From Acidocella aquatica (GTDB lineage: Bacteria > Pseudomonadota > Alphaproteobacteria > Acetobacterales > Acetobacteraceae), in assembly GCF_030160635.1 (NCBI RefSeq), contig NZ_BSOS01000065.1, positions 1-64,000 of the forward strand: DNA of 64,000 nt, written 5' to 3'. Below are positions 36,202-45,053 of this stretch, piece after piece. Position 1 is the first letter of the stretch, and every line of letters starts with the position of its first letter. The notes under the pieces are model-generated. The model had not been told where the DNA came from, made no database searches, and saw nothing but the letters and a program-made list of their open reading frames with translations. The translations under genes were made by a program, and so were the position numbers.

Positions 36202-36962
36202 TGCATCATCTCCGGGCCCTTCATGTCGCGCGTGCCGGCTTCGGGCAGAATCCCGAGGCGGCGGGCAACCTCCTGATACGCTTCCTCGATCTTGCCAAGG
36301 TCGCGGCGGAAGCGGTCCTTGTCCATCTTCTCGTTGGTTTTGGCGTCCCACAGGCGGCAATTATCCGGGCTGATCTCGTCGGCCAGGACGATTCGCATGT
36401 CCTCATTCTCAAACAGGCGGCCAAATTCAATCTTGAAATCGACCAGCGTGATGCCGACACCCAGGAACAGCCCGGTGAGGAAATCGTTGATGCGCAGGGT
36501 GAGGTGCACAATATCGTCCATGTCCGGCGGGGTGGCCCAGCCGAAGGCGGTGATATGTTCCTCGGCCACCATCGGGTCGTTGAGCTGGTCGTTTTTGTAG
36601 TAATACTCCACGATCGAGCGCGGCAGGCGCGTACCCTCGGGGATGCCAAGGCGCTGCGAGAGGCTACCCGCGGCGATGTTGCGGACCACCACCTCGATTG
36701 GGATAATCTCAACCTCTTTAATAAGTTGCTCGCGCATGTTGAGGCGGCGGATGAAGTGCGTGGGGATATTGATTTCCGCCAGCTTGAGCATCAGGAATTC
36801 GCTGATACGGTTGTTCAGCACCCCCTTGCCGGTGATGGTGCCCTTTTTCTGGGCATTGAACGCCGTGGCGTCATCCTTGAAATATTGCACGAGGGTTCCG
36901 GGTTCGGGACCTTCGAACAGAATTTTTGCTTTGCCTTCATAGAGCTGCCGGCGGCGTGCCAT
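36198..36962 (-). CDS. purC: SAICAR synthetase
   Basis: The 254-aa enzyme ligates aspartate to CAIR. Signatures are [15 protein letters not shown] at the N-terminus, [28 protein letters not shown] near 94, LVDFKIEFG near 175, and [13 protein letters not shown] near 195. It is the first gene of the purC-S-Q-L-bolA-grxD operon on the minus strand. The divergent gap to the diguanylate cyclase is 143 bases. Confidence 0.97.
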   Translation of the reverse strand: MARRRQLYEGKAKILFEGPEPGTLVQYFKDDATAFNAQKKGTITGKGVLNNRISEFLMLKLAEINIPTHFIRRLNMREQLIKEVEIIPIEVVVRNIAAGSLSQRLGIPEGTRLPRSIVEYYYKNDQLNDPMVAEEHITAFGWATPPDMDDIVHLTLRINDFLTGLFLGVGITLVDFKIEFGRLFENEDMRIVLADEISPDNCRLWDAKTNEKMDKDRFRRDLGKIEEAYQEVARRLGILPEAGTRDMKGPEMMQ

Positions 36963-37105
36963 AGGGAATACCTTCAGAGTTTTAACAGGAGCGGTCTATA
37001 CCAACCAACCGCGGCGAGCGCCATGGCCGCCGCCGCATGGATGATGCGCCCCCGGGGTTGTTGTTCGCTCTTTAAGCTTTTCATGAGACGTTCCGGCTCA
37101 ACCTC

Positions 37106-38071
37106 ATGACAGAACTGATCCATACCGTTGCCGACCTTACCGATCTGCGGAACAAGGATGTTCTTGAGGCAGCCCTGGCGCGGGTGATTTTTGAGCTGGC
37201 CGAGGCGTCGAGCCTGTCAATCTGGCGGGTGGTGAACGAGGGGGCGGAGATCAAACTGCGCGAGCGTGTGTCGCTGCCCGCGCGCGAAGGCCAGAGCGAG
37301 GAGATCGGCCTTGATGAAGCGCGGCAGGAATGGCGCGATTGCCATGCCGGGCGGCGTTATATCTACTGCCCGCGCGATCAGGGCGGGTTGTGCCGTCATG
37401 TTTTTCCACTCTGTAATGAACGTGAGGTCATCGGGCTGCTGGAAATTCTGCGGCCCTCAAAGCTGGAGGGAGTCCAGGCGCATACGGTCCATGGATTGCT
37501 GCGTGTATACCGCAACCATCTGGGGTTGCTGGATTATGGCGACCGCGATGAGCTGACCGGCCTGCTCAACCGGCGGACCTTCGGCACCTATTTCAAGCAG
37601 ATCACCGCCGAGAATAACGTGCATGCGGTCATCGCGGTGGTGGATGTCGATTTTTTCAAGCGGATCAATGACCAGTTTGGCCACCCCTATGGCGATGAGG
37701 TGCTGATCTTGCTGGCGCGGTTGATGAGTGAATATTTCGCCGGGATCGAAGGCATTTTCCGCTTTGGCGGCGAAGAATTCCTGCTGGTTTTGCCCGAGAC
37801 AACGCAGGAGGAAGCCTGGGTGGCGCTCGATGCTTTCCGCGCCGCGGTCGCGGAGGCCGCGTTTCCGCAGGTCGGGCGGGTGACGGTGAGCATTGGCTTT
37901 AGCAAGATCGAGCCGGATGACAGCGGCGCGGCAGCCTTTGGCCGCGCCGACGAGGCGCTGTATCTGGCCAAACACAGCGGCCGCAACCGGGTGAAATGCT
38001 ATGAGGAGCTGGTGCTGGAGGGATACCTCGCCGGAACCAGGCATTCAGGCGGCGAGATCGAGTTATTTTAG
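37106..38071 (+). CDS. Diguanylate cyclase with N-terminal GAF-like domain
   Basis: The 321-aa protein has an N-terminal ~140-residue GAF-like sensor with several Cys/His (GRRYIYCPRDQGGLCRHVFPLC, 82-103), possibly a ligand or redox site, and a C-terminal GGDEF domain. DELTGLLNRR (148-157), DVDFFKRINDQFGH and GGEEF (221-225) are intact, so c-di-GMP synthesis is expected. The position where the RxxD inhibitory site would lie reads AGIE, so product inhibition is probably absent. Its TAG stop is formed by repeat copy F. Confidence 0.88.
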   Translation: MTELIHTVADLTDLRNKDVLEAALARVIFELAEASSLSIWRVVNEGAEIKLRERVSLPAREGQSEEIGLDEARQEWRDCHAGRRYIYCPRDQGGLCRHVFPLCNEREVIGLLEILRPSKLEGVQAHTVHGLLRVYRNHLGLLDYGDRDELTGLLNRRTFGTYFKQITAENNVHAVIAVVDVDFFKRINDQFGHPYGDEVLILLARLMSEYFAGIEGIFRFGGEEFLLVLPETTQEEAWVALDAFRAAVAEAAFPQVGRVTVSIGFSKIEPDDSGAAAFGRADEALYLAKHSGRNRVKCYEELVLEGYLAGTRHSGGEIELF

Positions 38072-38170
38072 CGCGATCGTTTGAGGTTCGCTCAACCGAG
38101 CGCCGAAAGCGTGAATCGCCCTCAGAAAAATGGCCGGAGCCTGATCACACTTAAAGCGACCAGGCTCCGG
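38069..38170 (+). repeat. Dispersed 104-bp palindromic element, copy F
   Basis: This copy has a slightly shortened middle dyad: the GAGC after the CCGAGC is missing at 38098-38104. The hairpin arms carry matched changes (CCGGAGCCTG / CAGGCTCCGG). It supplies the TAG stop of the diguanylate cyclase gene (38069-38071) and its hairpin-T5 direction faces the convergent old yellow enzyme gene. Confidence 0.85.
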
Positions 38171-38218
38171 CGCCGGCTGAAAATGGGGGCGGCGCTCAAA
38201 ACGCCGCCCCCCCCAACC

Positions 38219-39283
38219 TTACGCGAGCGCCGATTCCATTGCGGGATAATCAGTATAGCCATGCGGGCTCGACCCATAAAACGTCGAGGCATCCGGCTCA
38301 TTGAGCGTGGCGCCGCGCTTGAAGCGCTCCACCAGATCGGGATTGGCGATAAAGAGCTTGCCCCAGGCGATAGCATCAGCATCGCCGGCGGCCAGTGTGG
38401 CCTGCGCGGTTTCCAGGGTGAAGTTCTCATTGGCGATGTAGATGCCGCCGAAAATTTTCTTCAGGCGCGGCCCGAGCGAATCCGGCCCCTGATATTCACG
38501 GGCGCAGATGAAGGCGAGGCCGCGGTCGGCCAGTTCCGCCGCAACATAGCTGAAGGTGGCCACGGGGTCGGAATCGCCGGCGCCGTTGCCGTCCATCCGC
38601 GGCGCCAGATGCATGCCCACCAGGTCGGCCTCCCACACGGAGGTGACAGCATCGGTGACTTCCAGCATCAGCCGCGCGCGATTTTTGATCGAGCCGCCGT
38701 AGTCATCGGTGCGCTGGTTGCTGCCGTCCTGCAAAAACTGGTCGAGCAGATAACCGTTGGCGCCATGGATTTCCACGCCGTCAAACCCGGCCATCTGCGC
38801 GTTCATCGCCGCCTTGCGGTAGGCTTCCACGATACCGGGGATCTCCTCAATATCCAGCGCGCGGGGCGTGACATAATCCTGCTTGGGGCGAACCAGGGCG
38901 ACATGCCCCGTCGCGGCGATGGCGCTGGGGGCGACCGGGAGTTCGCCGTTCAGGAACAGCGGCGCCGAAATACGGCCGACATGCCAAAGCTGGGCAAAAA
39001 TCCGCCCGCCGGCCTGATGCACCGCATTGGTGACGAGTTTCCAGCCCTTCACCTGCTCATCGGACCACAGGCCCGGCGTATCGGCGTAGCCAACACCCTG
39101 CGGCGATACTGAAGTCGCCTCGGAAATAATCAGCCCCGCGGTGGCGCGCTGCGCATAATATTCGGCCATCAGCGCATTGGGCACACGCTCGGGCCCGGCG
39201 TGGGCGCGGGTGAGGGGGGCCATGATGATACGGTTGGGCAGCGTGAGGCCGCCGAGGTTCAACGGGTCGAACAATGAGGGCAT
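38219..39283 (-). CDS. Old yellow enzyme family alkene reductase (NemA-like)
   Basis: The 354-aa flavoprotein has a TIM-barrel signature: LFDPLNLGGLTLPNRIIMAPLTR at the N-terminus, an HVGRIS region, and GFDGVEIHGANGYLLDQFLQDGSNQRTDDYGGS with the substrate-binding His-Gly-Ala-Asn. It reduces activated C=C or nitro compounds with NAD(P)H. The start was set at ATG 39283, with AAAGGA seven bases upstream. It is convergent with the diguanylate cyclase gene. Confidence 0.9.
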   Translation of the reverse strand: MPSLFDPLNLGGLTLPNRIIMAPLTRAHAGPERVPNALMAEYYAQRATAGLIISEATSVSPQGVGYADTPGLWSDEQVKGWKLVTNAVHQAGGRIFAQLWHVGRISAPLFLNGELPVAPSAIAATGHVALVRPKQDYVTPRALDIEEIPGIVEAYRKAAMNAQMAGFDGVEIHGANGYLLDQFLQDGSNQRTDDYGGSIKNRARLMLEVTDAVTSVWEADLVGMHLAPRMDGNGAGDSDPVATFSYVAAELADRGLAFICAREYQGPDSLGPRLKKIFGGIYIANENFTLETAQATLAAGDADAIAWGKLFIANPDLVERFKRGATLNEPDASTFYGSSPHGYTDYPAMESALA

Positions 39284-39382
39284 AATAAGTCCTTTAGTGG
39301 TTTGGATTGGGCTATATGTAGTTGGCTGTGTGCGTTGCACAATAAGCAGGGCCAGGCATGGCGGCATTGCGGGCGGATAATC

Positions 39383-39574
39383 TCAGCTGATCTTGGGTGT
39401 GCTCCGCCCGGAGCGGGTGATGACCACAACGCCGTCGCCCGGCTCGATGACCGTGGCGGGCGACGGGCGGGTGAGCGTTTCGCCGTTCTTGCGGTTGATG
39501 GCGATGACAAACAGGCCGCCGGCCGCCTCCTGCTCGACTTTTCCGATGCTGCTGCCCGCCAGCGGACTGTCGGG
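39383..39574 (-). pseudogene. Orphaned RCK-C (TrkA-C) tail of the K+ channel, beyond an in-frame TAG
   Basis: Directly after the channel's TAG (39575-39577) the same frame continues for 63 codons to TGA at 39383-39385. It reads PDSPLAGSSIGKVEQEAAGG, then a hydrophobic FVIAINRKNGE, then a segment ending VIEPGDGVVVITRSG. This is the standard TrkA-C/RCK C-lobe that should follow the upstream NAD-binding lobe. There is no start codon with a ribosome site, so it is either lost or made only by readthrough. Confidence 0.75.
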
Positions 39575-40405
39575 CTATACCGCCATCACTTCAAGTTCCA
39601 GCCCCAGCGTGCGCAGCCCCGCCCCCAGCGCGCGCATGCGCCTGGTGTCGTCGGTGAAGCGCGAGGTCTGCGGGAAGAGGATCAGCTGCGCGATGCGCTC
39701 GGCGCCGATATGCGTGGGCTCCACCACCGAACTTGCCCCGGCATGCAGCAATTTGCCCTTGGTGTTGGGCGAGACGCCGCGCGCGATGATCTCCAGGTCC
39801 TTGTTCAGGCTGCGCGCCGTGAGGGTGATGAACACGTTCACCGCATCGTTGGGCACCACCGTGGCCAGGGCCCGCGCACGGTGCACCCCGGCCTCTTCCA
39901 GCACGCTCTCGGTGGTTGCGTCGCCCTGCCAGGTGGGAAACCCATGCGCCGCCGCCTGCGCCAGCCGTGCTTCGTCGAGGTCAACGATGACGAACTGCGC
40001 CTCACCCGCCCGCAACTCCTCCGCCAGCGCCTCGCCGATCCGCCCATAGCCGCAGATAATCACATGGCCGGACATTTTCTCGATCTGCGTTTTCATCCGC
40101 TTGGTTCCGAACAATTGCTGAATTTGCGTATAGGTGAAGGCCTGCACCAGCGCGCCGGTGAGGAAAATAACGCCCGTGCTGCCCAGCACGATGGTGCCGA
40201 TGGTGATCGCGCGCAGCTCTGGCGAATGGATCGGGTGGACCTCTTCATAGCCGACGGTGAAGACGGTGATGATGACGAAATAAAACGCATCCGCCAGGTT
40301 CCAGCCCGCCAGCACATAGGCAAGCGTGGCCAGCGCCGTGATGGCGAGCATGTAGAGCAGCCCGGCGATCAGGTTGCGCCAGGGGCCGGAGGGCAGGCGG
40401 TTCAA
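39575..40405 (-). CDS. Two-TM potassium channel with RCK domain, truncated by amber codon
   Basis: The 276-aa reading has TM1 (LLYMLAITALATLAYVLAG), a pore loop with TVFTVGYEEV (Glu where GYG channels have the second Gly), TM2, and a TrkA-N Rossmann lobe (GHVIICGYGRIGEALAEEL). It ends at TAG in the middle of the link to the RCK C-lobe, which lies downstream in frame. The only start is TTG at 40405, placed at the edge of the gltA terminator and without a Shine-Dalgarno; a later ATG falls inside TM1. All of this suggests a weakly expressed or decaying gene. Confidence 0.65.
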   Translation of the reverse strand: MNRLPSGPWRNLIAGLLYMLAITALATLAYVLAGWNLADAFYFVIITVFTVGYEEVHPIHSPELRAITIGTIVLGSTGVIFLTGALVQAFTYTQIQQLFGTKRMKTQIEKMSGHVIICGYGRIGEALAEELRAGEAQFVIVDLDEARLAQAAAHGFPTWQGDATTESVLEEAGVHRARALATVVPNDAVNVFITLTARSLNKDLEIIARGVSPNTKGKLLHAGASSVVEPTHIGAERIAQLILFPQTSRFTDDTRRMRALGAGLRTLGLELEVMAV

Positions 40406-40440
40406 TAAAAAAAAGCCAAGGAAGTTTCCCCCCTTGGCCC
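40406..40440 (-). terminator. Rho-independent terminator of gltA
   Basis: On the minus strand GGCCAAGG pairs with CCTTGGC around a GGGGAAACTT loop, followed by a run of eight T (40407-40414). It lies 24 bases after the citrate synthase stop and ends where the K+ channel frame begins. Confidence 0.85.
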
Positions 40441-40463
40441 TTGCGCGTGAGCGGAGCCTGGCA

Positions 40464-41777
40464 TCAGCCCCGCTGGTCGATTGGTGTGTAGTCGCGGGTG
40501 GCGGCGCCGGTATAAATCTGGCGCGGCCGGCCGATGCGCTGCTGCGGGTCCTCGATCATTTCCATCCACTGGCTGATCCACCCGACAGTGCGGGCCAGCG
40601 CGAAGATGGGGGTGAACATGGTGGTGGGGAAGCCCATGGCCTTCAGGATGATGCCCGAATAGAAATCAACATTCGGGTAGAGCTTGCGCGAGACGAAGTA
40701 TTCATCCTCCAGCGCGATCTTTTCCAGCTCCATGGCGAGGTCGAGCATCGGCTCGTCCTTGATACCCAGCGCCTCGAGCACCTCGTAGCAGGTCTGCTGC
40801 ATGATCTTGGCGCGCGGGTCAAAGTTTTTGTAAACCCGGTGGCCGAAGCCCATGAGCTTCACATGGCTGTTCTTGTCCTTCACCTGCGCGATGAAGGCCG
40901 GGATGTTGTCCTTATGGCCGATCTCGGCGAGCATTTTCAGCACGGCCTCGTTGGCGCCGCCATGCGCGGGGCCCCAGAGCGAGGCGATGCCGGCGGCGAT
41001 GCAGGCGAACGGGTTGGCGCCGGTGGAGCCGGCCAGGCGCACCGTGGAGGTGGAGGCATTCTGCTCATGGTCGGCATGGAGGATCAAAATCCGGTCCATC
41101 GCGCGGGTCAGGATCGGGTTCTGCGTATACGGTTCAGCCGGCACGGCATGGAACATATGCAGGAAGTTTTCCGAGTAATTCAGGTCGTTGCGCGGATAAA
41201 CGAAGGGCTGCCCGGCGTTGTATTTATGCGCCCAGGCGGTGATGGTCGGGATTTTCGCGATCATGCGGTAGGCGCTGATCTCGCGCTGGCGCGGGTCCTG
41301 GGTATCGATGCTGTCAGGATAGAAGGCGGACATCGCGCCAACGACCGAGCAGAGCATCGCCATGGGGTGCGCATCGCGGCGGAAACCGTCCCAGAAGCGG
41401 CGGATCTGCTCATGCAGCATGGTGTGGCGGGTGACGCCGTTGGTGAACACGCCCAGCTCGGCCGTATTCGGCAAATTGCCGAACAGGAGCAGATAGGCGA
41501 CCTCGAGGAAGGTGGATTTTTCAGCCAGCTGCTCGATCGGGTAGCCGCGATAGAGCAGAATACCGGCATCGCCATCAATATAGGTGATGGAGCTTTCACA
41601 GGAGGCCGTGGCGCCATAGCTGGGGTCGAAGGTGAAAACGCCGAGTTCGCCTTGGAGCTTGCGGATATCGACGCAGGCCGGGCCAAGCGAGCCTGCCAGC
41701 ACGGGCAGGGGCGCTGATTTACCATCATAGCTCAGCGTTGCGGTGCCGACCTGCTTGCTGGTTACGGAGTGAGGCAT
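40464..41777 (-). CDS. gltA: Citrate synthase, type II
   Basis: The 437-aa enzyme condenses acetyl-CoA and oxaloacetate. It has the long N-terminal domain of NADH-sensitive type II synthases ([29 protein letters not shown] near residue 60), [14 protein letters not shown] near 235, [15 protein letters not shown] near 265, and [14 protein letters not shown] near 312. AGAAGG lies upstream of the ATG. It is monocistronic with a strong terminator. Confidence 0.97.
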   Translation of the reverse strand: MPHSVTSKQVGTATLSYDGKSAPLPVLAGSLGPACVDIRKLQGELGVFTFDPSYGATASCESSITYIDGDAGILLYRGYPIEQLAEKSTFLEVAYLLLFGNLPNTAELGVFTNGVTRHTMLHEQIRRFWDGFRRDAHPMAMLCSVVGAMSAFYPDSIDTQDPRQREISAYRMIAKIPTITAWAHKYNAGQPFVYPRNDLNYSENFLHMFHAVPAEPYTQNPILTRAMDRILILHADHEQNASTSTVRLAGSTGANPFACIAAGIASLWGPAHGGANEAVLKMLAEIGHKDNIPAFIAQVKDKNSHVKLMGFGHRVYKNFDPRAKIMQQTCYEVLEALGIKDEPMLDLAMELEKIALEDEYFVSRKLYPNVDFYSGIILKAMGFPTTMFTPIFALARTVGWISQWMEMIEDPQQRIGRPRQIYTGAATRDYTPIDQRG

Positions 41778-41961
41778 GCGGATTCACCTTCTGATTGGTT
41801 CGAGGGGCTGTTCGAATAATAGTCTGGCATGGCGCGGACTAAGAGAGCGTTATTAAATCATGGGTCACATGTAAAGGCAGGCGCTCGCGGTTGCAGCATT
41901 CCGCCTGCATTGCTGTTCTGCCCCAGGCGTAGGGCGTCCCTCGTTTCAGACGGTATCCACC

Positions 41962-42483
41962 TCAGACGATATCCGCCGGCTTGATAAAGCGTTGCAGGGT
42001 TGCGCCATGCGCGCCCAGGCGCCGCCAGGGGGTGGAGACCAGGAATTCCGCCAATGCGGCGGTGGGGAAGCCGTCGTTCAGGCGCACCAGATCAGGCTGC
42101 GAGCTGGCCGGGCCGGAAATCGCCAGCGCCAGATCGTGCAACCCCGGATTATGCCCGATCACCAGCGCGCTGCGCACGGTCTCCGGCAGATCGCGCAGCA
42201 GATCGCGTATCCGGTTCGGCGAGGCCATATATAAAACGGGCAGGGAATCGATATTGGGCCATTCATCCCACACCCCGGCGGCTTCCAGCGCTTCGAAGGT
42301 CTGCTGTGTGCGCAATGCCGTGGAAACAAGCACGACATCGGGCGCCAGCCCCGCCTTGCGCATGGCCGTGGCAATGGCGGTGGCGGCCTGCCTGCCGGCG
42401 TCGGTCAACGGCCGGTCGTGGTCCGAGGGGGCGGCGTTTGCTGGGGCCGCTTTGGCGTGACGGAGTAAAATCAGTTGATGCAT
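41962..42483 (-). CDS. SixA-like histidine phosphatase
   Basis: The 173-aa protein has the RHA phosphatase motif LILLRHAKAAP at the N-terminus (His9) and VIGHNPGLHDLAL near residue 110 with the second catalytic His. Its length and layout match SixA, which removes phosphate from phosphohistidine in phosphorelay proteins. The start is ATG 42483; an earlier start lacks family support. It stands alone upstream of gltA on the same strand. Confidence 0.82.
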   Translation of the reverse strand: MHQLILLRHAKAAPANAAPSDHDRPLTDAGRQAATAIATAMRKAGLAPDVVLVSTALRTQQTFEALEAAGVWDEWPNIDSLPVLYMASPNRIRDLLRDLPETVRSALVIGHNPGLHDLALAISGPASSQPDLVRLNDGFPTAALAEFLVSTPWRRLGAHGATLQRFIKPADIV

Positions 42484-42691
42484 AAGAGTATTCTGCCACG
42501 CCACGTTATGGATGTCGCCCCTCCGCGGGAACTGATCCAAGTTTCATCGTTCATCGTATATTAATGCAAGCTGAAACGCTCAGCCGTTAGATCAACATGC
42601 GATTGGATTGACCCGGAAGGTTCAAGCTAACCGCATGAAACCAATTGTTAAAACATGACCGGACGAGATGAGCCAAGAGGCGGGAGCGACG

Positions 42692-43363
42692 ATGCAAAGG
42701 CGGCGGTTTTTAGCGGGAACAGCGGCATTGGCCGTGGCGGGGCCGGCATTGGCCGACGGGCTGCCTGTGCCTCCGGGCAACAGCATGGCCTTCCGGGTGC
42801 TGCGCAACGGCGCGCCGATCGGTGAGCATCACCTGAATTTTTCCGGGAACGGCGATGCTCTGGTGGTGGATATCAACATCGCCCTGCTAGTCACCTTCGC
42901 CGGGATTCCTCTGTTCCGCTATGGCGCCGCCGTGCGGGAGCATTGGTCGGGCGGCGTGTTCCAGGGCCTGGAGAGCCAGGTGAACGACAACGGCACGCGC
43001 CTTGAAGTGCATGCGCGCAAGGTGGCGGCTGGTTATGATGTCGCGGGGGTCAACCACAACAACCCGGCCAAAAGCTACCCTGAGTATACCGCTCCGCCCA
43101 ACACCATGCCCTTAACCTACTGGAACAAGGCGATGCTGACAGGCACGCTCCTCAACATCCAGACCGCGCATTGCTACCCGGCTGTTGTGAATTCACCAGG
43201 CTGGAACAATTTGCCCACCGCCGGGCAAGAGGTCATCACGGCGCAGCGCTTCGATCTCACCGGCAAACTGCATCTAAGCGTCTGGTACGACGGGTTTTCC
43301 CAGTGGTCTGGCCTGGCCTTCCATATCAGCGGCAACGAGAGCTATGAAAAATTCATCACCTGA
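42692..43363 (+). CDS. Tat-exported DUF6134-like protein
   Basis: The 223-aa protein begins MQRRRFLAGTAALAVAGPALA, a twin-arginine-type signal with an ALA cleavage site. The mature part (MAFRVLRNGAPIGEHHLNF, then beta-rich segments up to QWSGLAFHISG) matches the DUF6134 family, whose function I do not know. The start at 42692 has GGGAG six bases upstream; ATG 42668 would add eight residues. It is divergent from SixA. Confidence 0.65.
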   Translation: MQRRRFLAGTAALAVAGPALADGLPVPPGNSMAFRVLRNGAPIGEHHLNFSGNGDALVVDINIALLVTFAGIPLFRYGAAVREHWSGGVFQGLESQVNDNGTRLEVHARKVAAGYDVAGVNHNNPAKSYPEYTAPPNTMPLTYWNKAMLTGTLLNIQTAHCYPAVVNSPGWNNLPTAGQEVITAQRFDLTGKLHLSVWYDGFSQWSGLAFHISGNESYEKFIT

Positions 43364-43375
43364 AGCCGGTAAAGC

Positions 43376-43663
43376 TCAGCCCAGGCCGGCCTGCTTCTCG
43401 GGATGGCGCAGATGCCAAAGCCGTTCATGCGCGGCGACCAGGCTTTCGATGGTTTTGCGGCGGTTGGCGTCGGGCGGCACGGTGCGGCGTGTCAGCATGG
43501 TTTCCAGAATCCGCAGCAACTGCTCGGCGATCTCATAATCGCCCTGGTCGCAGGCATGGTGAAAGGCAATCAGAATCTTATCCGACAGCCTGCGGCTATA
43601 TCGCGGAACAGCCGCGCCTGATTTGATCTGGGACTCGATTTCGTCCTCTGGTACACTTGCCAT
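43376..43663 (-). CDS. Small conserved-looking helical protein, unknown function
   Basis: The 95-aa protein is mostly helical and charged. DKILIAFHHACDQGDYEIAEQLLRILETML resembles a TPR-like helical pair, followed by RRTVPPDANRRKTIESLVAAHERLWHLRH. I have the impression of a common alphaproteobacterial small protein, but I cannot name it. It is convergent with the Tat-exported protein (12-base gap). Start ATG 43663. The 247-base gap upstream holds no gene I can support. Confidence 0.6.
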   Translation of the reverse strand: MASVPEDEIESQIKSGAAVPRYSRRLSDKILIAFHHACDQGDYEIAEQLLRILETMLTRRTVPPDANRRKTIESLVAAHERLWHLRHPEKQAGLG

Positions 43664-43910
43664 GATGCGTTTAGTCCAATGTAAAGCCGCCACCCACTAT
43701 TCCACGAAGCACACCTGGTTTAACCTTAGTATAACCGTTTAGCCGTAGTCTAACCATGCGCGCCGAACGCGGTCACTCCGTCGAATGCTCGTTGTTAACT
43801 TATACCACGGTATTAGGCCATGCAAAAAACGCACAACTCTTCGCGAGTTGGTAGAAAAGCGCTGTAAACAAACAACCTTAAATGGCAAACCGTGGTGCAA
43901 CGGCTTGGTT

Positions 43911-44936
43911 TTATTGCACCGGCAAACTGCTGGCGGACTCGGCAGCGCCGAACTCGGCGAAGGCATCCTCCCAGCTCCCGGTGGTTGACGCCTTGCTGTA
44001 TTCGGTGGAGCGGTTCTCGAAAAAATTCGCGTGTTCCACCGCGTTCAGCATCTCGTCCAGCCAGGGCAGGGGGTTCTTGTCGACATGGAAGAGCGCGTTG
44101 AGCCCGAGCTGCGTCAGCCGGCGGTCGGCGATGTAGCGGATATAGCGCTTCACCTCATCCGCCGTCAGCCCTTCCACCGCGCCCAGCTCGAAGGCGAGGT
44201 CGATGAAGGCGTCCTCATGGTCGACGATGGTGGCGCAGGTCAAATACAGGTCCCGCCGCAGCTCCTCGGTCCAGATTTCCGGGTTTTCCTGCACGAAGGT
44301 GCGAAACAGCTTGATGATCGACTCGCAATGCAGTGATTCGTCACGCACCGACCAGGTGATGATCTGCCCCATGCCCTTCATTTTATTGAAGCGCGGGAAG
44401 TTGAGCAGAATCGCGAACGAGGCGAACAACTGCAGCCCCTCGGTGAAGGCGCCGAACGCCGCCAGGGTTTTCGCGATATTATGCTTATCGGAGACCGAGA
44501 AGCCGTGCATGAAGTCGTATTTGTCCTTCATCTCCTTATACTTAAGGAACGCGGTGTATTCGACCTCGGGCATCCCCACGGTATCGAGCAGATGCGAATA
44601 CGCGGCGATGTGGATGGTCTCGATGTTCGAGAACGCCGAGAGCATCATCAGCACCTCGGTGGGTTTGAACACCTGGGAATACTGCTTCATGTAGCAGTTG
44701 TTCACCTCGACATCCGCCTGCGTGAAAAAGCGGAAAATCTGCGTCAGCAGATTGCGCTCGGCCAGGGTCAGGTTCTTGTGCCAGTCCTTCACATCATCGG
44801 CGAGCGGCACTTCCTCGGGCAGCCAATGCACGCGCTGCTGCGTCAGCCAGGCGTCATAGGCCCAGGGGTAGCGGAACGGCTTGTAGACCGGATTCTCAGT
44901 CAGCAGGTCGATCTTCAGAGGCAGGTTTTCGCTCAT
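43911..44936 (-). CDS. nrdB: Ribonucleotide reductase class Ia, beta subunit
   Basis: The 341-aa R2 protein has diiron ligands in FFTQADVEVNN, SNIETIHIAAYSHL (with the radical Tyr expected at AAYSH) and WSVRDESLHCESIIKLF. The C-terminal tail is needed for docking on NrdA. It follows nrdA after 117 bases filled with hairpins, in the same direction. It has no ATP-cone. Confidence 0.95.
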   Translation of the reverse strand: MSENLPLKIDLLTENPVYKPFRYPWAYDAWLTQQRVHWLPEEVPLADDVKDWHKNLTLAERNLLTQIFRFFTQADVEVNNCYMKQYSQVFKPTEVLMMLSAFSNIETIHIAAYSHLLDTVGMPEVEYTAFLKYKEMKDKYDFMHGFSVSDKHNIAKTLAAFGAFTEGLQLFASFAILLNFPRFNKMKGMGQIITWSVRDESLHCESIIKLFRTFVQENPEIWTEELRRDLYLTCATIVDHEDAFIDLAFELGAVEGLTADEVKRYIRYIADRRLTQLGLNALFHVDKNPLPWLDEMLNAVEHANFFENRSTEYSKASTTGSWEDAFAEFGAAESASSLPVQ

Positions 44937-44966
44937 AATTTAGGCCTTTAATCTCTATTTGTGCTG

Positions 44967-45035
44967 CCAAGGGGCGCGGCCCCTTGGATCCCCACCAGGG
45001 CGCCGCCCTGGACCCGCTGGGGCCACTGACCCCAG
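44967..45035. repeat. Three consecutive GC-rich stem-loops between nrdA and nrdB
   Basis: There are three hairpins in a row. The first is CCAAGGGGC/GCCCCTTGG with a three-base loop (44967-44987). The second is CCAGGGC/GCCCTGG with a three-base loop (44995-45011). The third is CTGGGG/CCCCAG with a seven-base loop (45017-45035). This block resembles a REP-type intergenic sequence I associate with Rhodospirillales. It occupies the nrdA-nrdB intercistronic region and could protect the upstream mRNA or set the subunit ratio. Confidence 0.7.
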
Positions 45036-45053
45036 ACCCCGATCAGGTTTTTG

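Noticed and set aside
43739-43988. Short frames in the gap after nrdB
   Set aside because: They overlap the nrdB end antisense or lack ribosome sites. A weak GGTGCAA/TTGCACC dyad at 43894-43920 was not convincing as a terminator.
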